Below are positions 44,586 through 59,379 of a stretch of 64,000 nucleotides of DNA, piece after piece (position 1 is the stretch's first letter; every line of letters starts with the position of its first letter). Origin of the DNA: Hydra vulgaris (Eukaryota; Cnidaria; Hydrozoa; Anthoathecata; Hydridae); the NCBI RefSeq assembly GCF_038396675.1, contig NC_088921.1:47572501-47636500 (forward strand), read 5' to 3'. Both the position numbers and the translations under genes were made by a program. Below the pieces are notes generated by a model, which saw only the letters and a program-made list of their open reading frames with translations, was not told the DNA's origin and did no database searches.

Positions 44586-47500
44586 AGAGAAATACACCAA
44601 GTTCTTCTAAGAATAGGTTCTATGACAGAAAAGTTTCGAATAATAAAAAAAGTATACAAAAACTTTTTAGTCAGGTTAAAACAAACATTGAGTCAAAAAA
44701 CAGCAAGTGTTTATTTCTACTCTGTTATTCAATGTATAAAATTCAAAAATGGTCTTCATCAAATGAATATGATAATAAAAGGTAACTTGGATTTGATTTT
44801 ATATTTTGATTTTGATGTTGCTGATATTGACTAGAAACATTCATATTTTTTGTTAAGGTTTTAAAAAAATATTATTACATTTATTAATGTGTATATATCA
44901 CGCTGTAAATCAAAGATGATCATTCCAAGTTTCACATACTTTTTTTAAACTTCTTTTTTTAGATTTTTTATTTGTACCAATGACGAAAACGAATATTGGG
45001 AAAACCTTTTATTGGATTATCGCTGTAATAGAGATGAAAGTGAAAAAGACTTTTTTTACAAATCAGAACAATCTGATAATTTGACATTAGAGGAACAATT
45101 GTACTTGTTAACTTCCATACCAAATGACCACTTCTGGAGTTGGTGCAATCAGATAACTACTGATATCAAATTTGAGCAAAGATTGCCAACTTGTGTTAGA
45201 TATTTTCCTGGTTCTCCAAGGAATAGAATCATACAGGTGTGCTAAACTTATATTGCTAATTATATCATAAATATTTTGCTCTGGTTACTAATTAAATGTA
45301 TATTATCTTCCTAAACATAAAAAAATAGGTTCTCACCATTGATCTTACTATAATATAGATTGATGTTTAAACTAATTTTTAATTATTTTATTTATAATTC
45401 ATGACTTCAATTTTTTAGGCTTGTTGTTATCGTGAAAATCCTGAAAAAATAGTTTCAGCAATCTTTGAGGTTCTCATGGGAAAAAATGATACTGTTGTTC
45501 CATATCCAAAGAAAAGTATTTTTGATAAATAAGTTAACTTTTAATTTTGAGGAAATTTTTTTAATGCCTTTTATCTCTAACCGATTGTATTATCTATTTC
45601 CACAAATTTTAGCTGTCTCAGAGGTAAAGCACACAGTGAATAAAAATGATCTTTTTGTCCCATGTAAGAAAAAAGGTAGTTAAAGAAATAATTTAATGTT
45701 TATTGTGTGTTTGTGTGTGTATATATATTTTGACATCTTATAGCCCAAATCCACTGTAAGAATTATTTATTTACAATCGACTGAAATTTTTATTTTCAGG
45801 TAATACATATAGGCATCATAAAAGATCATTTAGTAAAATATCAATTGATAGTGGTAGTGCTGAAGGACCAACATTGTCAGCAGATACATTGCCTCTTTCA
45901 CAAAATACTTCATCTGTTCGATTAAATCTTTTTCAATATTATTGTGGACAGTTATTTAATCATGGTGTTTTGAAATGGAGAATTATTGATGAAAATATAC
46001 ATACAGTTCTAATGAATGACTATGATTCGGACACTGGTGATTTCTTAGTAAGTAACTTTTACATCCTCATTCATAACTTTTTTTTTACATATACGTGTAA
46101 ATACAAAGTTTGCATTTTCTATATCGGCTTTTACATGAGGAAAAAAATTTTTTTAGCGAGATATTCACTGAATGCACTGAATAAAATGATAATTTTGTAT
46201 TATTTGTTTTCTAGTGTAATGATTTCATTCATATAAGTGCGTCAAGTTCAACTTTATCTCCAATATATAATTGTTCTTGCAAGATATTTTCTATTTCAAG
46301 CTGCAATTTTGATAATGCTGTTGTAGGTTTTTGTCTACATGTTCGTTTGTTAAAAAGTCTTCTCTCTGTTTTGGCTTCAAAGCCAGTTTTGAGTGATACA
46401 CATTATATTAATGTTTCAGTAGTAAATGAAGGGCTCAAGTTTTCTTCTATTCCGGTTATTGAGTTACCATCACGACTTAATGTCAATAAGTTTTCAGTTG
46501 TCGCAAACCAATCTGTGGCTATTATAACTGTGTATAAGGTTTCAGGGAGTAACAGAAGAGTTGTTCAATGTCACAACTCTTTATGTATGATTAATGAAGG
46601 ATCTAAAAGGGCTCTTAAATACTTAACAAGTGAAGCTGAAGTTTGTTGTCATCTAATCAAATTTAGAGAATCTTGGGATATAAGTTCAATTAGTGGTGAC
46701 TTAAATGATGATTTTGATGATTACGTGTTGCCAATGGATGGCATCGAACTTCCAGACCAAAAGGTAAGGTTTTTACTTACTTTAATTTTTTGATATTGTG
46801 GATTCAACCCTCTGTCAACTCTTTAACTCTGAAACATAAACATTGACAAGGCAGGAAAACATGCATGAAGAAAGATGTCGACTTAAACCATTTAATCAAC
46901 TTAAACAATTAACAGTTTTTAATGATCTGATTTTAGTTGCTAACTTGATTATTTTTTTGCAAAGACAAGAACCCCCTGAGTTCTAAAATAATTTGTTGCA
47001 ATTTTTAGATCTTACTTAAAAATTTCAAAGTGAATTTTAAATATTACAAAAAAAATTGTACTGTTGTACTACAATGTACTATTACTCTATTTTTCAATTT
47101 TAACTTCTAAAAGTTGTTTTTAGTGGATTGATGTATTTGATGAAGTTACTGGTCTTTGGAAATTTGGGTTAAATAATCCGAGTAAACTACAAGTTGATAA
47201 AGATCCATTTTCACCGCGATTAATGGAAGAATTGAGTATACGAAGCAGATGGATACATAATCAATCAGTTTATCCATTTTTGGATGGCATTTGTGAATGC
47301 GGGGTGGGTTTCTGCTTATATAACTGCTGTATTACTAATGGTATCTCTGTATTTATTTTTTTGTGTGTGTTGTTTTTATCTAAAATTTCTTGAAAAAGGC
47401 CAATTACGTTTTACATTGAATTATATTTTAGGCTGGATGGACTAACAATGCTTATCCAGAAGGAAGGATTTTTCCCAATGGAACATCCAACTTATATACT

Positions 47501-49126
47501 GACAGAGGGGTTATATTGCTGCAGGTGTTTCTTCGACGTTGTGTCAATTTGTCATGTGTTAGGTTTTGGGACGGTGCAGAGCATTGTGTATTTAGGTTAT
47601 CTGCATCTACATGTGCTGGTTACGAAATTGGTTGGGACTTTGTTGATTCTGTTCAAACCAGTGGTCAAACCTTTAGTGGTTATGTTGCCAATATGTCCAA
47701 TCGATACAAGCGTATGAATAGTACAATATCATTTATGTCTAATTCTGTTTTTATTGATTGGTTTTTTGGATGGGCTTCTCACATGGCGATTGACTTCCGA
47801 GAACAATGCACAATGTGCGGAAACAGTAATCCTGTGTTGGCATGTGATGGAACAAAACTTGGCATTGGGTTTAAACAAACATTTGTTAAAGCTATAGAGA
47901 CTCCTGAAATTGAAGAAGTTCCAGAAACAACATTCCGAAGGTTTGACCGCTGCTTCATCCCTAACACTAAAGAGAAAGACCCTAAAGATTTTGCACATGC
48001 AAGGAAAACTATCCGCACTATTTGTGAAATAATAAAGAATCATGATGATGATCAAAATGTATCATCTTTAGCTATTACTTTAGATTTTTTTATACCTCTC
48101 TATGCCAAAGCTGCTTTTAACAGGATGATTATTGGGGAAGAGTGCTCTGTGCAAGAAAGAAGAGCACTTGCAGATTTCTTTTTATTACTTGGAACTGATG
48201 CATCGATGGACTCCTTAATTCCATTTAGATTCTGTTCAGATGTATCATCTTTTATGATGTCGGTGCTGGAAAATACAGTTTCAGTTGAGGATCTGAACAT
48301 TTTTGTGCATGAATCAAAATATTATTGTCCAGAATTGTCATACCTTGTGCTTACTTCTTTTAATAATATGTCTAATATAAAGCCATGTTATGATGTAGCC
48401 ATGCTTGTTGACTATATTGCAAAAGCAATAATTAACATTCACACTTTTAATGAACCTAGTGCAGATGCAAGCATAATTAAGAACTCATATAATCCAGCAA
48501 AGTTTGGTCGTGCGTACTACTTTACTCCACACGGATGCCAAATTCGAAGAATGCGTCATTTTACTATCGATAAAGAAGATCGAAAAAAAAAAGTTTTTGA
48601 TGACCATCCTGATGTCAATTGTGACAAACAATTTCCATCTGTTTCAAAAAAAGGAACAACTTATGCGTTTTTTTGGTTCTGCCCTGTTCATGGTCATTGT
48701 TATGGTTTTCATGTAATACCAGGTAGCGAAGGTCGAAAAGACCCTGCGGCATCACTTTATACCCATTGTCCAGAAGCTCCAAATGATTTATTCTATGACT
48801 TTGCTTGTAATTTGTCTGAATATTGCAAAAACAGAGAATCACAGTATTTTTCAAAAACACGTTTTTTCCACGACATTTTTCATGGATATACGCATAAATG
48901 TTCCAATGCATTTAAATATAGTCGTTTAACCTCTTCATCTTTAGTAAATACGTCAATATGCGAACAATTTAACAGTTACATTCAGAAAATCAAACGTTCT
49001 GCAAAGCTGATGTCGCAAGCACATTTTATGTTTTATTTGCAATTTTTTGTGCATCTGTGGAATAAATCGAAACGAATTTCATTTCAAAGAAAGTTAAACA
49101 TTTCTCATCAAGGATGCAAAACATAA
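44586..49126 (+). CDS. HMGXB3 / KDZ-transposase-related multi-exon gene
   Basis: Eight exons join without a frame break: 44586-44781, 44963-45236, 45419-45515, 45613-45675, 45800-46047, 46215-46763, 47124-47303 and 47432-49126. Every intron is GT-AG and phases match, giving 1099 residues plus an unresolved 5' part. A Cys cluster (VVQCHNSLCMINEG, later EVCCHL) precedes a region with EGRIFPNGTSNLYTDRGVIL. The last exon contains LACDGTKLGIGFKQ (candidate first catalytic Asp), FWFCPVHGHCYGFHVIPGSE, RFFHDIFHGYTHKC and NTSICEQFNSYIQKIK (candidate Glu). These match by eye the C-terminal half of HMG-domain protein 3, which known families connect to KDZ transposases and their cysteine clusters. No HMG box is seen. 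It is either a host gene of transposase origin or a live element. No obvious inactivating change. Confidence 0.75.
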
Positions 49127-50911
49127 GGTTGCAATTGTTACTTGATTTAATACTATTTATTATTATTTTATTCACGTTTCTGTCTCAAAAAATATAAAAT
49201 GTTGGAAAATATATTTTAAAAACTAAAATATAAATTTTAGTTTTTAAATTCTAGGATTTAAAGTTTAGCTTGTCTTTTTTTTTTAACCATAAAAACTGAT
49301 TGTGATATAAATTTTTTTCTAAATTTTATAATATCTATAAAAAAGTTTATTATATATATATGTAATTTCGTATCTTCATATTAATTTTACGCCTTTAGTT
49401 ACTATTACATGTTATTAGTTACTATTCTGTAATTCTGTAAAATATACATGAGGTAAGCTGTACATGGTGCCACTAACACAAGCTTTTATTATTAATATTA
49501 ATTTCAATTATGCTTTTGTTTCCTTTCTAAACTTTGGTATATGTTTTTTTTTGTGTTGTTAAGAAATTGATTTTTTCTATGATTTTATTTTAGATAAAAG
49601 TGTGTTTAATTATAATATAGAAAACAATTCTTAAGTTACTTGTAATACTTTTTTTATTTCTTTTTTTTTTTTAAATACAGTTGAGTTATTGATGATGATA
49701 AATTTAAATATTCTTTGAAATAAAGAACTGTTTATACACTACTATGGTACTGTTTAAATTTTAAACGTTATTTCGTTACTATTTGTACCGGAATAACGTG
49801 GCATATATATACTGTGTATTTTGAAAAAAATCAGTTTAATAATAATATATACAATAACACACAGGTCTTATTTAATTTAGAAAAATGTTCATAATGGTCC
49901 TTCACGTTTTAAGCAAGCTAATGAGTAATATCTTTTTTGGTAATGTTATCTTTTTTAGCTTTTTTAAAAAAGAAGCTTTTATTTAAAGACTTAAATGATT
50001 TCAGTTTGTGTGATGCATACTATTTATGATTTTTTTTTTTTTAGTTCTATTATTGCCATTATTTTGTTTCAGCTGGCTTACTGTTAAAATATGGTTTTAA
50101 TTTAGTAAATTTCATGATTTGAAACTTACTTGAATAATCATTAGCTAACAGCCAGAGAAAATTAATGCAGCACATTGAAGTAGGAACAGTTTTATTTACT
50201 GGTAAAATAACAAATTCAGTTATAACTGTTTATATTTATATACTTTTCTATATTGAGGGTGTTATACAATTCGTTTGCCAAGCAGTGCGGCATTTATAGA
50301 GGTTTTGATAATACAATTTTGTTGCGACAATATGATAATCTATTAACATATAAATTTTTTTTTAGATTTTGCAGATTGTTGACTTGCATACATTTTTGTG
50401 GTGCTTGCATATTTGGTAATACTAAAAGTGTGCAACAACAGATTAGATATATAGATTAATTGTATTATATATTTCCGATAAATCAAGTAAAATTGTTGTT
50501 ATTTATTTATTCACTATTAACCCGTATAACGGGTTGCTAGAATGATATTATTATGCAAAACTGAAGTTTATTCTTTTATTTAAACCAAAAGGCAATCACT
50601 TTAATTAGAATGTGTTATAATCTTCTGGTTTAGAGGTAAATTATAAAGTACGTCACGCTAAGTTTAACTTTTAAATAAAGGTAGGAGATCATTTGGTCTT
50701 TTTCATTAAACATGAATCGCCAAAAATATCTGCGCGAAAGGGCCAATTAAAGTTTCCATAAATCGGAAAATTCGAACACCAGTTTTCTCAACTTAAAATT
50801 TTTCATTGCCGGCATAGTGCGGTATTGCCGTAAATATATAGTACAATTAATCTATTTATCTCATCTTTTGTTGCGGCGCAATACCGTATATAGCAATAGT
50901 TAACTTAAATA
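49127..50911. other. Downstream AT-rich region
   Basis: 3' flank of the HMGXB3/KDZ-like gene and then unassigned sequence. A 68-codon frame at 50253-50459 shows no family features. No RNA gene seen. Confidence 0.4.
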
Positions 50912-51144
50912 GGCTGGGTGAATAAAAATGAGCAATTACTTTTACTCAGTAATTGATCAGCTTTGCGTGAATAAAAACTATGCAGTTTTGCTTAAATTTT
51001 TAGTCACGTAAAGTTAAGCAATTTACTCAGTAATTGTTCAGCTTTACGTGAATAAAAAGTTAATTAAAATTGCTAAAGTTTTTATTTACGTAAAGCTGAC
51101 CAATTACTGAGTAAAAGCAATTACTCATTTTTATTCACCCGGCC
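50912..51144. repeat. Fold-back miniature element of 233 bp
   Basis: GGCTGGGTGAATAAAAATGA at the left returns inverted at 51124-51144. The arms of about 65 bp also contain the unit CAGTAATTGATCAGCTTTGC in alternating orientation: plus at 50959, plus at 51025, minus at 51085. No ORF. Flanking duplication not clear. Confidence 0.8.
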
Positions 51145-51660
51145 GAATGTTTTGGTTTTTCAAAACATTAAAAAAAAAAATTGAATTTAAAATTTGAAAA
51201 CTCGTTTAGCTTCGAAACTTAATGGATAAGTCGTTAGTAGCAGATTTATCAGATCAGTAACTATTTTTTTTAAAAAGTGCATGAAAAATATTTTTTTGAG
51301 AAAAACATTTATACTGATATTTCAAAAAGTACAAAATACCTCTATAATGATCTTTTTTTGTGTTGCAAAACAAAATCTGTATGCATGAACATAAATCTAT
51401 ATTAGAAAGTTATATATAAAAAAAAATTTTTTGAATTCGACCTCAAAAGGAAGAATGTTGCAATAACATTATGGTTCACTATATGCATAAAGTGCCCAAA
51501 TACTTTACGTGAATCTTTTATTAAAAAAAATTTTTGAATCAGATTCCTCATCAGAACTTAATCTCAAGAACCATCATTATTTTGATCACAATAACAAATT
51601 AACATTTTAACAACTTAAAATATTTAACTTTAGTTTTTATATATTTTTTTTATACTTTTG
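51145..51660. other. AT-rich spacer
   Basis: No gene or repeat recognised. Confidence 0.35.
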
Positions 51661-51818
51661 CAGTGGCTATAAGCTAGAGGGGCCAAAAGTTTTCAAAAGT
51701 TGTGAACGGTTTCTTTTAATGAATATATTTAAAGAAAAATTGTTTATTTCTTCTTGTGGTGGGGCCTAAATAATATTTTGCGGGAGGAAGGGGGGCAAAA
51801 TTTGAAGTTTTGCCACTG
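51661..51818. repeat. Small hAT-like miniature element
   Basis: It starts CAGTGGC and ends GCCACTG. The 8 bases on each side (TACTTTTG / TAGTTTTT) agree at 6 positions, as a decayed 8-bp duplication would. The 158-bp interior is non-coding with G-rich runs. Confidence 0.5.
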
Positions 51819-52870
51819 TAGTTTTTTTAATAGTTTTATTAGTTGATTATGATTTTATAATCATTATTATATGCAAACAAGTTTTACACGTAAAACGATT
51901 TTTTACCTCACCTATTTTAACCTAAAAATAATACACGATGATGGAACGCACGACTAACGTAATGTAATTCAATTTTTACTTTTTTTTTTTTATATATAAC
52001 ATATATGATAAGAAAATATAATTACAAAGAAACGTTTACATAAAAAAAAAGTTGATTTATGCAAAACAGGCAGGGAATCTAAAAAGATACGGGTGACTTA
52101 AGTCACCAGAATCTTTTCATAGAGCTCTATGTTGGCTTAATAAAATAAGATTGTTTAAAAATGATATATACAATTCCAATATAATAAACAGATAAACGAT
52201 TTCATAAATATTTACATTAAATTAAGAAGGTAAATAGTATCTATATAATTTTAGACATTCAAGTATACTGACAAGTTCTTTTAAATATAAAAAAATTATT
52301 TTAAACATAAAGAGATAAACAAACAAAAATAAAAAAACTAAGAATTATGTAATAATGTTATAATCATTTTATAAATAGAGTTCGATATTTATTTAGAAAA
52401 ATAAAAAAATTGTTTATCTACTTTAAAAATTGATTTTTTATTAGAAACTTAAAGGAGTTTAAAAAGTGTTCCATAATTTTGGGTCACTGTATGGAGTTCC
52501 ATATTCAGAGTAATTGCTTCTAATTATTGGCAATTTATAAGTATTCCATTGGTTTGTTTCACTTCTACACTTCTATAGTATTTATACATAAATACTATTA
52601 TATTTATACATAAATATAATAACATTAGACTTTCATTATTGGTTTCGCATGTTCATATTTTTTTTCTTCATATACAAGTCTGAACGCATGTTTTTATAAA
52701 GAAAATATTTTAAGTTTTGTTGGTTGAGTACTAGCTCATATTGGAATAGTAAATGAAACATTGTGTTAGGCTAAAATATACTAGTTTCAGACTTTCTGAG
52801 GGTTAACACGGAAATAGATAAAATGAATGTACAAACCTTTAAAATTAAAACACTGAAAGGAAAGTGATTG
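51819..52870. other. AT-rich region
   Basis: No coding or RNA gene signal found. Confidence 0.35.
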
Positions 52871-52874
52871 TAGG

Positions 52875-53112
52875 AGGGGTGTCGAAGACTGGAATAAATT
52901 TAGTGCGTTTTCTAGTATTCGACATAATATTTTATTTTCACAAAATTATTCATCATGACTAAATTGTATTAAAAGAGTTCTGAGCCACAAGCCTAAGGAA
53001 TATTTGTCTAAAATAATGTCTGTATTAAACGTCTATTGAAACTAACACATCTACTTTCTAACTAAATTTCTTTCCGGTCTTCGACAACACTCTTTTTTAG
53101 TATTCGACATCG
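52875..53112. repeat. Inverted-repeat element with GTGTCGAAGAC motif
   Basis: GTGTCGAAGACTGGAATAAA at 52880 matches inverted sequence at 53064-53092. A second motif, TAGTATTCGACAT, occurs in the same orientation at 52913 and 53099. It is probably a non-autonomous element of about 240 bp. Confidence 0.55.
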
Positions 53113-54600
53113 ATCTTCATTTAAACCTATATTTAATACATTATCTAGTAATGTTTTATTATTATTACTATTGCTAATACAATTAAAGATGTTAAGAGGT
53201 AAATTTGACATTTCTATTTTTCTATTAATTAAATAATTTTATCGCCCATTAAAAACATTTTTTCATCGCCATTAAAAACCGTTTCCTAAGTTAAGAAATT
53301 TGCTCAAGAGCAAATGACAGACATTGTTATGACAGATCATAATATTGCATTAAGTTCATAATGGGGATCTTTAGCAAAATAAATAGAAATTTCAGTCTAG
53401 GTTTGCAAGTTCCAGAAAAGTTTGCAAACAACAGCGTTTGGCTACTTTAAAAAAGTAGAAAAATAGACCTATAGCGGGTATTTTTATTCAACAATCGATT
53501 CTTAATTTATACTTGGCTATATTTACTTTTTAAACTACAAATGATATACTTGTACATGTTTTTCTAATTGCTAAGTATTAATTCAGCGTCTGATATTCAT
53601 AAATATATCAAAAAATAAAGTATTTCCTTGATGAAGGAAATAATTTATTTTTTGAAAAAGGGTTTTTAAAAAGAGTAGTTTTTAGAAGTATTTTAATAAA
53701 CTTCGGGGTCAAATGAGAGCACTCTCCGTAAATTTTCAGACCTACGTTTTTATATGATTTATAAGCATATTTCTTATCATAATGACTAATAAAAAAAAGG
53801 ATGTTAGAATGTTTGATGCTAGAAACAATGATATATTGTGTAGTTTTACGGCTTCTTAATTCTATTTTCGCTTTAAAAAAAAATTTAATTTTAGTTTAAA
53901 GTTTTCACAGTTGCGTTTAGCATTATTATTTATTTATATTTAAACTCAATTACAGTTAAACAACTTTGCCTTTATAATTACAATCACTTTAAAATTTATA
54001 AAATAAAATCTTTTTTTTTTCCCCAGTGTTCTTTTATTACCGGTTCCTCTTTCACTGCTTGACTAGATATGCCAATGGCGTAACAAGATGGATATATTAG
54101 GAGCTAACTTTGTTAAATATGTTGGTCCCTATTATATCGAAGCCTTACTTCCTTATCGGTTCGCCGCTTTTTTAACAATAAGATGAGCTTAAATATTTTT
54201 TTGTATGATTTTTAGCCAATGCTCCCCAAACTGAAATTTAGGCTCCGTTTCGGAAATTTATAAAATTTTGGCAAGTTTCATAAACATAAAAGTAAAAACC
54301 AGGATCAGAAATAAGAGGGTGCACGAGGTTTAAACTTCATTTCGATTTGTAGTCGAGGAAACATGGTATTTTATATAAAGCATTGCTTTCCCAGGACTTT
54401 TCGAGGTTTAAAAAGAAATGTTTTAAAAATCAAAAAACAACGTGTATAAGTTTATTTAATGACTGTTTTATACAGTTTCATAAAATAAAAACAAACAATA
54501 ATTAGAAAAAAAAAACATTTTCAAGATCTCTTTGTAGAAAACATTTCTATCAATTCTTCCAGTTTTATGGAGCTATATGTCATTAATTAATTAAATTACA
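53113..54600. other. AT-rich region
   Basis: No gene recognised on either strand. Around 54030-54330 base composition is more balanced, suggesting a decayed repeat, but no family could be named. Confidence 0.35.
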
Positions 54601-56225
<1,625 letters not shown>

Positions 56226-56229
56226 TAGT

Positions 56230-56665
56230 CAATGGCAACACAATGTCAAAAAAAAAGTTACACTGACGAGCAACTTAATGTTGCAATTTCAAAATTAAAA
56301 TCTGGCAAATTATCATTATGTAAAGAATCATTTATGGCATTCCAAAGCCAACTTTATCTTTTAGGATAAAGAACCCTGCACACTCTATTGGTACTGGACA
56401 GCAAACAACTTATTTATGAATGGTAAACCAGGCATAACTTGGTATTATGCTTTTATCAAACATTGGAAACATCGATTAAGAGAGAGTACTGCAGGTAAAA
56501 TTGCAACATCCAGAGAAGCTTCTTGTACTGAAGATAATATAAATAAATATTTCAATACATGCAAGACTTAATTTTTTGAAGCAATCCTCAATGAATACTC
56601 TGCAACAACTGTCTAGAAATTTGATAAAATTGGCTTCAATGGTGACAAGAGTTAACAAACAACAC
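56230..56665 (+). pseudogene. pogo/Tigger-like transposase N-terminal relic
   Basis: The frame starts at ATG 56232 (MATQCQKKSYTDEQLNVAIS, KLKSGKLSL), a psq-type helix-turn-helix as in pogo transposases. Frames then shift: TGQQTTYL, then GKPGITWYYAFIKHWKHRLR and GKIATSREASCTEDNINKYF. These correspond to the CENP-B-type DNA-binding domain (GKPG--W---F--RH--). KFDKIGFNGDKS stands where the DDE domain begins with -NVDETG. The rest is lost. Several frameshifts and stops make it a relic. It is followed by short tandem GGGTTAACAAACAACA units at 56649-56715. Confidence 0.65.
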
Positions 56666-56716
56666 TCTGGGTTAACAAGGGTTAACAAACAACACAAGGG
56701 TTAACAAACAACACTC

Positions 56717-56991
56717 TGCAAACGTGGTTCCAAGCATTCTTTTAAAACCCTTAAAAAGTTTATTTCCTTGTATTTAACTTGTATGCAAACGTGTATTTAA
56801 CTTGTATATTTAACTTGAATTTAACTTGTATGCAATATTAATTAAACTTTTTATATATATTTTGTATGCAATATTAATTAATTTAATTTAAATTGTAATT
56901 TAACTTGTATCTAACTTGAATGCAAACATGGTTCCAAGCATCCTTTTAAAACCCTTAAAAAGTTTATTTCCTTGTATTTAACTTTTATGCA
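56717..56991. repeat. Direct duplication of about 70 bp
   Basis: TGCAAACGTGGTTCCAAGCA and the following 50 bases at 56717-56787 recur at 56921-56991 with three or four changes. The DNA between contains several TTTAACTTGTAT units. Confidence 0.85.
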
Positions 56992-57322
56992 CAGAAAGAC
57001 ATTTCGATATCCAGAAAAATTAAATGTCATGTCATGCATGACATAATTTGTGAACAACCCCATACTGAAATTTTAAAATATATTTAAAATTTCATCAGAA
57101 CATTATCTGGTGTTCAAAAGTTACATCAGCCTTATAAAGTTTACAACCCCCACAAAATAATAGGTGTAAATTTTATTTAAGTATAATTTTTAAACAAAAT
57201 ATTATTTTTTAATGAAATTTTAAACCCTTTAAGAAACTTTAGTTTAAGTAATTTAAGTGCTAAGAAAGTTTAATATATTTGGATGATATATTCAAATACC
57301 TTACACTATTCAAATATCTTAA
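56992..57322. other. AT-rich spacer
   Basis: No gene or repeat recognised. Confidence 0.35.
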
Positions 57323-57854
57323 CCCTTAAACTCTGCCCTTAGGCTGATGCAGCCATATCAAAATTATTTTTTAAAGTTATGAGGTTTAACTAAACCAAAT
57401 GAGCCTGAGATTGCCTGACTTTTCCTAACTTTATAATATTTTTATAATAACATAAAACACTTATCACTATACTGCTGGGTAATAGCCTGCCCCTCATTTC
57501 AAGTATAATACTTCCATTACGACTTACCCTTGGTCGCTGCAGACATAAGTATGTTATTTCAAAAGATGGTAGAAAGTTATAGTGTTATAAAGGTATAAAG
57601 TTACAGAGCTAATGCATACATATTTTAAAAAGGCATTTTAATTCCAACAATCACACTTTTGGAAGCGCTTATCAATCGTATGTCATACTTGTATATAATG
57701 ACTTTGAATTATCGCTGAAATATAGAATATTGAATAATTGAATTATTTACATGCCAGAAAACATGAAAAATGAACAAAATTTTTTTTTTTTTACTTGAAG
57801 AGAAACCTTATCTTTACTCTATTGGCTGCAGCAGCCAAAGGCGGTGTTAAAGGG
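57323..57854. mobile_element. piggyBac-like non-autonomous element
   Basis: The left end CCCTTAAACTCTGCCCTTAG with GCTGATGCAGCC following, and the inverted right end CCCTTTAACACCGCCTTTGG with GCTGCTGCAGCC following, agree at about 28 of 36 positions. TTAA precedes the left end (57319-57322) and TAAA follows the right end. The CCCTTTAA start and TTAA target suggest piggyBac. 532 bp, no transposase. Confidence 0.55.
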
Positions 57855-59379
57855 TAAAAAATAAGCGGAGAGATTGAGGGTTAAACTAATTGAACAAAAT
57901 GTATATTATATTTATTTTGAAAAACTAATTCCCTTATTTTTGGGTAGTTGATGCCTATTTTTAAAATATTTTCGTACTTTAAGATTTTAATCAGAACTAA
58001 TTTTGGTAAAACATCCTTAAATAAGTATATAAACAAAATTACACAAGTATAAACATACAAAAACTTCAGAATTTACTTAAAAGTTACTTACCTTATACAC
58101 CCAAAAATTCTGAATCCATATTTGTGGTACCTTATCATTTTAAAACTGCCACCATTTTGCTGATAGAATTTAAAATATTGTTTTATTTGTTAATCAAAAC
58201 TCCATTAAAATAATAAATTTCACATTTAATGTTGAAGGAATTAACAAGTTCATGATAACTTGACCCAAAATTAGTACATGGTGGTGTCGGCGATTTCTAG
58301 ATAGTATTAAATAGAAATTAACGGTTTTTAAATTGAAAAAATGTTTTGTAAATTTTGTTTGTAACTATTAAAGTAACATTATGTGATGTCACCTATGAAG
58401 TGATGTCACCTATGAAGGAAAAAAAAGACAAATTAATATTTCTTTAAGCTTAAAGATATTATATTTAAGCTTAAAGAAATATTTTACAAAAGCAGAAATA
58501 CAAATAATTACAATAGTAATTCTTAAACTTATGCGAAGGATTTTATCTTATATTATAAGAATGATTTGTTTGTCCCCCTTTCAATCCCAAAATCTTAAAT
58601 GGTAAATTTGTGATGTCACCCAAACGGTACACTGCTAAGTTCATTGATTCCAGCGCTTTCTAATTAAATAGTTTGAATAGAAAAACTAATTTGTGTGTTC
58701 TCTCAATTCCGAGTCAATTTCTATTGTTTAAATGCACAAGACCAAATGATAAAAAAATCAATAATAAATTCAATTTAAATCAAAAAATTCAATTCAATCA
58801 AGATTTTTATTTGGCTGATTTAAATCATGATTTGAATTGATTTAAATCAATTGATTTTGTTTTAAACATCTTCGCTTCCAAAAAAGCTGCTAGCAACCAC
58901 TATTACAGATGGAAGTTACTAAAAGAACCAAGAAGAAGGTTATAGAGCAAGATAAGGATTAAACTTAAAAACAGTCACAGTAAAAGGATGAGACTTTGTT
59001 GAATGAGGAGTAACACAAGAACGAATTTTAGAAGATGGCACAAGAGATGCTAGCTCTTCAGACTTCCATTATAGTATTTGAAAATGAGAGAAAGAGAAGC
59101 AGCATTACGACAATGTGACAATATTTGGAGGTTGGCTGCGAGAGCAGGTCCAACTATGTTTTCAATTTACCAAGATATGGAAACAGAATTCCATACAAGG
59201 AAGGATTAGAGATTTATAAATATAGAATCAGGAGTAAGAATGTGGCTATAAAGAGATGCAAACTTAGCAGATACTAATTTAGCAATGGATTTATTATATG
59301 GTTTCTAAGAAAGATCAGAAGTAAGAGTTAATCAAAGAAGACATAGGGTAGATGACTCATCAAGTACATTACCGCTCAT
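57855..59379. other. AT-rich region with small repeats
   Basis: It contains a duplicated GTGATGTCACCTATGAAG at 58382-58415, a TTTAAGCTTAAAG hairpin pair at 58443-58482, and a palindromic GATTTAAATCA cluster at 58770-58865. No gene recognised. Confidence 0.45.

Noticed and set aside
45516..45612. A frameshift inactivating the HMGXB3/KDZ-like gene
   Set aside because: A GT-AG intron of 97 nt removes the break and restores the phase of both neighbouring exons, so a mutation need not be assumed.
50253..50459. A 68-codon Cys-containing ORF downstream of the KDZ-like gene
   Set aside because: No resemblance to any family and no splice signals linking it to the gene upstream.
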